A stretch of DNA of 64,000 nucleotides from Holothuria scabra (Eukaryota > Echinodermata > Holothuroidea > Aspidochirotida > Holothuriidae): contig CM074189.1 in the NCBI GenBank assembly GCA_037179385.1, forward strand, positions 20,161,020 through 20,225,019. The letters are read 5' to 3'. Every line of letters begins with the position of its first letter. Within the stretch, counting starts at the first letter, position 1. A program made the translations under genes and the position numbers. The notes beneath the pieces were generated by a model. The model ran no database searches, was not told the DNA's origin, and saw only the letters and a program-made list of their open reading frames with translations. Shown one piece after another: positions 61,079 through 64,000 of this stretch.

Positions 61079-61392
61079 TTAAGACGTTTGTGATGAAACT
61101 TTATGTCGCTCTTGAGTCCTTGGGTCCATCTTTTTCTGATATGGAATGACTAGTGTCTCATTTACATCGTTGAAGTTTAGGTCTACCAACGCCTGTTGTA
61201 AGTTGGATACATCATACTTGTTTATGTCATTCCGTTCGACCATCATATCAAGCAAGTCTATACCAGGAGTATTACTTTCCTCCTTAATAACTGCAATTTT
61301 TGCTGGAGAAAAGTTGAAATATCTTGCCAAGAAAACACAGTTGCTTCTAGTGAGTTGTGACGATATTTTCACAACAAGTTTAGAAAATTCTC
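61079..61392 (-). CDS. DED-like domain protein, terminal exon
   Basis: Second coding exon (314 nt) of a two-exon gene, from acceptor TTCATTTTACAG to a TAA stop at 61079-61081. After one base from the previous exon it encodes a death-fold domain: GEFSKLVVKISSQLTRSNCV, then LARYFNFSPAKIAVIKEE, a loop, IDLLDMMVERNDINKYDV and LQQALVDLNFNDVNETL, followed by a ~20-residue basic tail ending SSQTS. The helix pattern and the LL...+e+..i..y.v..L+.AL spacing match death effector domains and parallel the exon at 15526-15799. Likely an adaptor acting by homotypic DED contacts; partner unknown. No enzymatic domain is visible. Confidence 0.72.
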
Positions 61393-62143
61393 CTGTAAAA
61401 TGAAAATGAGAAGAAAGAAAAAGTAACATGTACAAAATCTTAGTAGCTATGATTTGGCAATTACAAAGCATAACGACAACAATTTAAATTTGAAAGATAA
61501 TTGTACCCTTGAAAGATGGTGTTAACACATCAGCAGCTTTATTTTTATTTACAATCCATCACAAGAAATAAAAGAATATGCTATGACTGGATTTTTGTCA
61601 TAACATGTACTTCTTCTGTACATGTTAAAACGTGTTTTACTTCTTTGTAGTTATCATCAGCACAAAGGTTATTTGAAAACGGGAAGAGTCAAAGTTCCAA
61701 ATATCCTTTCTGCTGTCCCGTTTGCTGAATTTCACATCGGACTATAAAACGTCTTTGCTATCATTTGGCACAAAATAAATGAAATGATCAAGATCGCTTA
61801 AAAAATAAAAAGATATAATAAAAGCTGGCAGATGGAACTGAATGCTCAGGGGTGCAGCTTTAATGTTAACCACTGCATTCTTTATATTATTAACATTAGC
61901 AATTAAAGTCTTTATGATTAGTTATGGGGTTCTGACAGGCCACCTACAGTAATACAAAAACCATTAAAAGGCCATTGGAATTGTTTCTGTGAACAAAATG
62001 AAAACAAAAAGCTAACAGATTAATCTGTCACACCACTGGACACACTCAAACTTTTATAACCGTTTATAAATTCACTTCGTGAGTTTTATAATTCAATCGG
62101 GAAAGAATTCTTTTAGCATAACATGAGTAGTTTCAGCTTACAC
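61393..62143. other. intron of the DED-like gene
   Basis: GT (GTGTAAGC) to AG, 751 nt, phase 1. No other exon or element is seen in it. Confidence 0.6.
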
Positions 62144-62369
62144 CCAATTCAACGAAGTTTTTTTTTTTAATAACAATTTTCCTTTTCTCCCATTGAGAGT
62201 ATTTTACATCCCTTTTGCAAATTACATTGTCAATATGATGGATGGTTTCTCTTGTCAATACAGTACTAAAATATTCTTTTCCTCTTAATGCCATGCAACT
62301 GGCAATGAACAAAACTTTAGGTTCCTTACCACCAATTGCCGATTCGGACAAGTAAGTGTGGTCAGACAT
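62144..62369 (-). CDS. DED-like domain protein, first coding exon
   Basis: Exon with start codon at 62369 in an excellent context (GCCACCATGT), preceded by an acceptor (TTGTTCTCGTTTACAG at 62394-62395), so a 5' UTR intron is likely. It encodes about 75 residues beginning MSDHTYLSESAIGG and ending in a Lys-rich stretch (WEKRKIVIKKKNFVEL) before donor G|GTGTAAG in phase 1. Joined to 61392-61079 it gives exactly 540 nt, a 179-residue protein plus stop; this frame closure supports the model. The N-terminal part matches no family I know. The frame is also open upstream of the Met to the acceptor, so a longer N-terminus from a further exon cannot be excluded. Confidence 0.62.
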
Positions 62370-62393
62370 GGTGGCAGTTGCAACTGATGCTAT
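62370..62393 (-). other. probable 5' UTR part of the DED-like gene's second exon
   Basis: 24 nt between the likely acceptor at 62394-62395 and the ATG at 62369. The rest of the 5' UTR and the promoter should lie further right; none was identified. Confidence 0.4.
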
Positions 62394-62980
62394 CTGTAAA
62401 CGAGAACAAAACCAGGCCAAGGAATAATTAATATCGTTGGGCCTAATGCATTCCTGTAAAAAGCTGCTTCGATTGTGAAAGCACAAGATAAATACGTTAA
62501 TTCTGTGATCAAACATTTGACTACAATACAGTGAAGGGACACTCGATTAACTTCGTGTAAACCGAAAGCTAATATCATGACCTTAGCATTTTTCTTTTTG
62601 AAATTAGTTTTAAAGGCTGCTTTTATTTTTTATGAAACAAATTATTTCTGATAAAAATGCAGTCAATTGGTGTGCACTGTTTAGACGTAGATAACTTTAT
62701 GTAAATAGTTTACGTGAAGACAACTTAGGTACTGCACGATTTGCACAGGGAGACATCATAACAAAGCACAAATCCCATTAAAAGCAAATTAACCACAATG
62801 TCAAATGTCTTCTCAAAGGGCAGTGCCAAAAGGTTGTATGAGGGACTATCTGAAAGGTCTGAAACAAAAAAGGTGGCCTACTATCCTCATTACTATTTCT
62901 TCTGTAAACTGATGGAAATAGGTCCAACAATCATCTTTCTGCAACATTATAGTCTGATAACACTGTTTCATCATTCCACC

Positions 62981-63197
62981 GCTCGTTTGGGCTAACGGTA
63001 AGAGCATCTGGCTCTCACGCGGAAGAACCGCGGGTTCTATTCCCAGTTCGAGTCATACCAAAGACTCTAAAACTGGATCCTACGGCTGTTGTGCGTGATG
63101 CCCCGCATTAGCAATGGAGTAGGGAAAACCAACGGCTCGATTTGAACCAATAGGTTGGAACCTGGGCCGTAAAACTCCATCTAACTAACTAACTAAC
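62981..63197 (+). mobile_element. tRNA-Glu-derived SINE
   Basis: The head (62981-63053) resembles a tRNA: an A-box region 'gggctaacggtaagagc', an anticodon-arm-like 'ggctctcacgc' matching tRNA-Glu(CTC), and a B-box-like 'gggttctattcccag' (consensus GGTTCGAnnCC with changes). A ~130-nt unrelated body follows, then a (ctaa)n tail at 63181-63197. The altered B box, poor acceptor stem and tail show it is a retroposon and not a working tRNA gene. Confidence 0.85.
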
Positions 63198-64000
63198 AAG
63201 ATTTCGTGTGATTTATTAGATGCATTCTCAACAGTTAGTTCATAAAAAAAAACTCAACCTGTCTTCATAAGAACTTATTGCATGATTCTAAACAATCAAA
63301 AGAATAGTGTTCTCTTCAGAGAATACACAAGTGTCGCTCGCAATCTAAAACAAAAAAGGTTGCCTAAATGGATAAGAGATGGAGAAAATTTTTATAAAAG
63401 CTATATTTGAGTAAGTTTTTATGATAAATTGACCTCTTTTTTAAATTCCACATATTAAAAATGTTACCGAAAGCATATTTTTTTTTATACAGTTTAGTTT
63501 ACATTGTATCCTTTTCAACAAAAGCCCACAGGCAAATGTTTCAAATTCACAAATTTAACCACAGTATGTATGCGCAATCACTTAATTTTAAGACTAAATA
63601 AGTACAGAATTAACAAATTCCTAAAATACACTTAAACGATATTGGGTTTAGATTATCAAGAATTGTTTGGGACTGTCATTACATCTTGCAAGGGAGAATT
63701 TATACCAGAATTGTAAAATGAGTGAAAATGCCAAAAGCCACTCATTGCATTTTCTTTCACTGACCCCTTAATCACATTTCAGCGAAATCTAGGCAATCGA
63801 AACGCTGTGTCAAAATACAGGATTCAACTAATCAAGAAGTTTGACCTATATCATGCTGCATTATTCATCCAGTCAGAATCTCATGTAGTCTTCATTAGTA
63901 CAATCTGTTTTCACATCATGCTTTTGAGATATCTTAGGTAGTGAATTATTTATAAATATGAGCATTTACTTAGTATAACTTGTTATATAATAAATACCCT
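63198..64000. other. intergenic, nothing recognised
   Basis: AT-rich; no exon or RNA gene is seen to the right edge. Confidence 0.45.

Noticed and set aside
62981..63053. Functional tRNA-Glu gene
   Set aside because: The B box is altered, acceptor arms pair poorly, and a SINE body with (ctaa)n tail follows directly.

Overview
This is intron- and repeat-rich animal nuclear DNA. Coding sequence occurs as short exons bounded by GT/AG splice signals, separated by kilobases of AT-rich DNA, CR1/L2-type LINE relics, DNA transposon remnants, a tRNA-derived SINE and microsatellites. There are no operons, Shine-Dalgarno sites or phage/plasmid features. Death-effector-like (DED-like) domains, an IRE1/RNase L-like kinase and a propeller-like module point to a marine invertebrate, most plausibly a deuterostome such as an echinoderm (possibly a sea cucumber). 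This assignment is inference.

Left part (1-23.6 kb), minus strand. Five exons and one weaker candidate can be chained with compatible splice phases: a ~300-residue propeller-like exon (20976-20073), a DED-like exon (15799-15526), a short candidate exon (6637-6579), then three exons of an IRE1/RNase L-like protein kinase (6399-5937, 2427-2264, 785-554). The last ends in a splice donor, so the gene continues off the left edge, where an RNase (KEN) domain would be expected. The kinase exons join with confidence. The link between propeller, DED and kinase is a hypothesis. The introns hold a ~4.1-kb foldback element (7.6-11.7 kb), which itself contains a degraded DNA transposon, and a 5'-truncated LINE (17.65-19.7 kb). 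A possible terminal exon of an upstream gene lies at 23.5 kb.

Middle (23.6-60 kb). No intact gene is recognised. It holds LINE 3' fragments (26.2-26.7, 31.1-32.0, 58.6-60.0 kb), a 145-bp tandem repeat carrying perfect nuclear-receptor DR1 motifs (27.2-27.9 kb), a possible MULE-transposase-like exon fragment (32.8 kb), inverted dispersed repeats with ATGGCGGCC motifs (34.6-36.4 and 44.0-44.6 kb), a 2.5-kb stretch with eleven copies of a 13-mer (38.0-40.5 kb), a broken intronless gene (41.4-43.5 kb), a strong palindrome (46.7 kb), a GACTCGAG-rich repeat (51.5-52.5 kb), a 9-bp minisatellite (52.9 kb) and a non-autonomous hAT-like element with an exact 8-bp target duplication (55.2-56.8 kb).

Right end (61-64 kb). 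A compact two-exon minus-strand gene encodes a ~179-residue protein with a C-terminal DED-like domain, followed by a tRNA-Glu-derived SINE. The two DED-like domains and the IRE1-like kinase suggest an innate-immune or cell-death signalling neighbourhood, interrupted by much mobile DNA.
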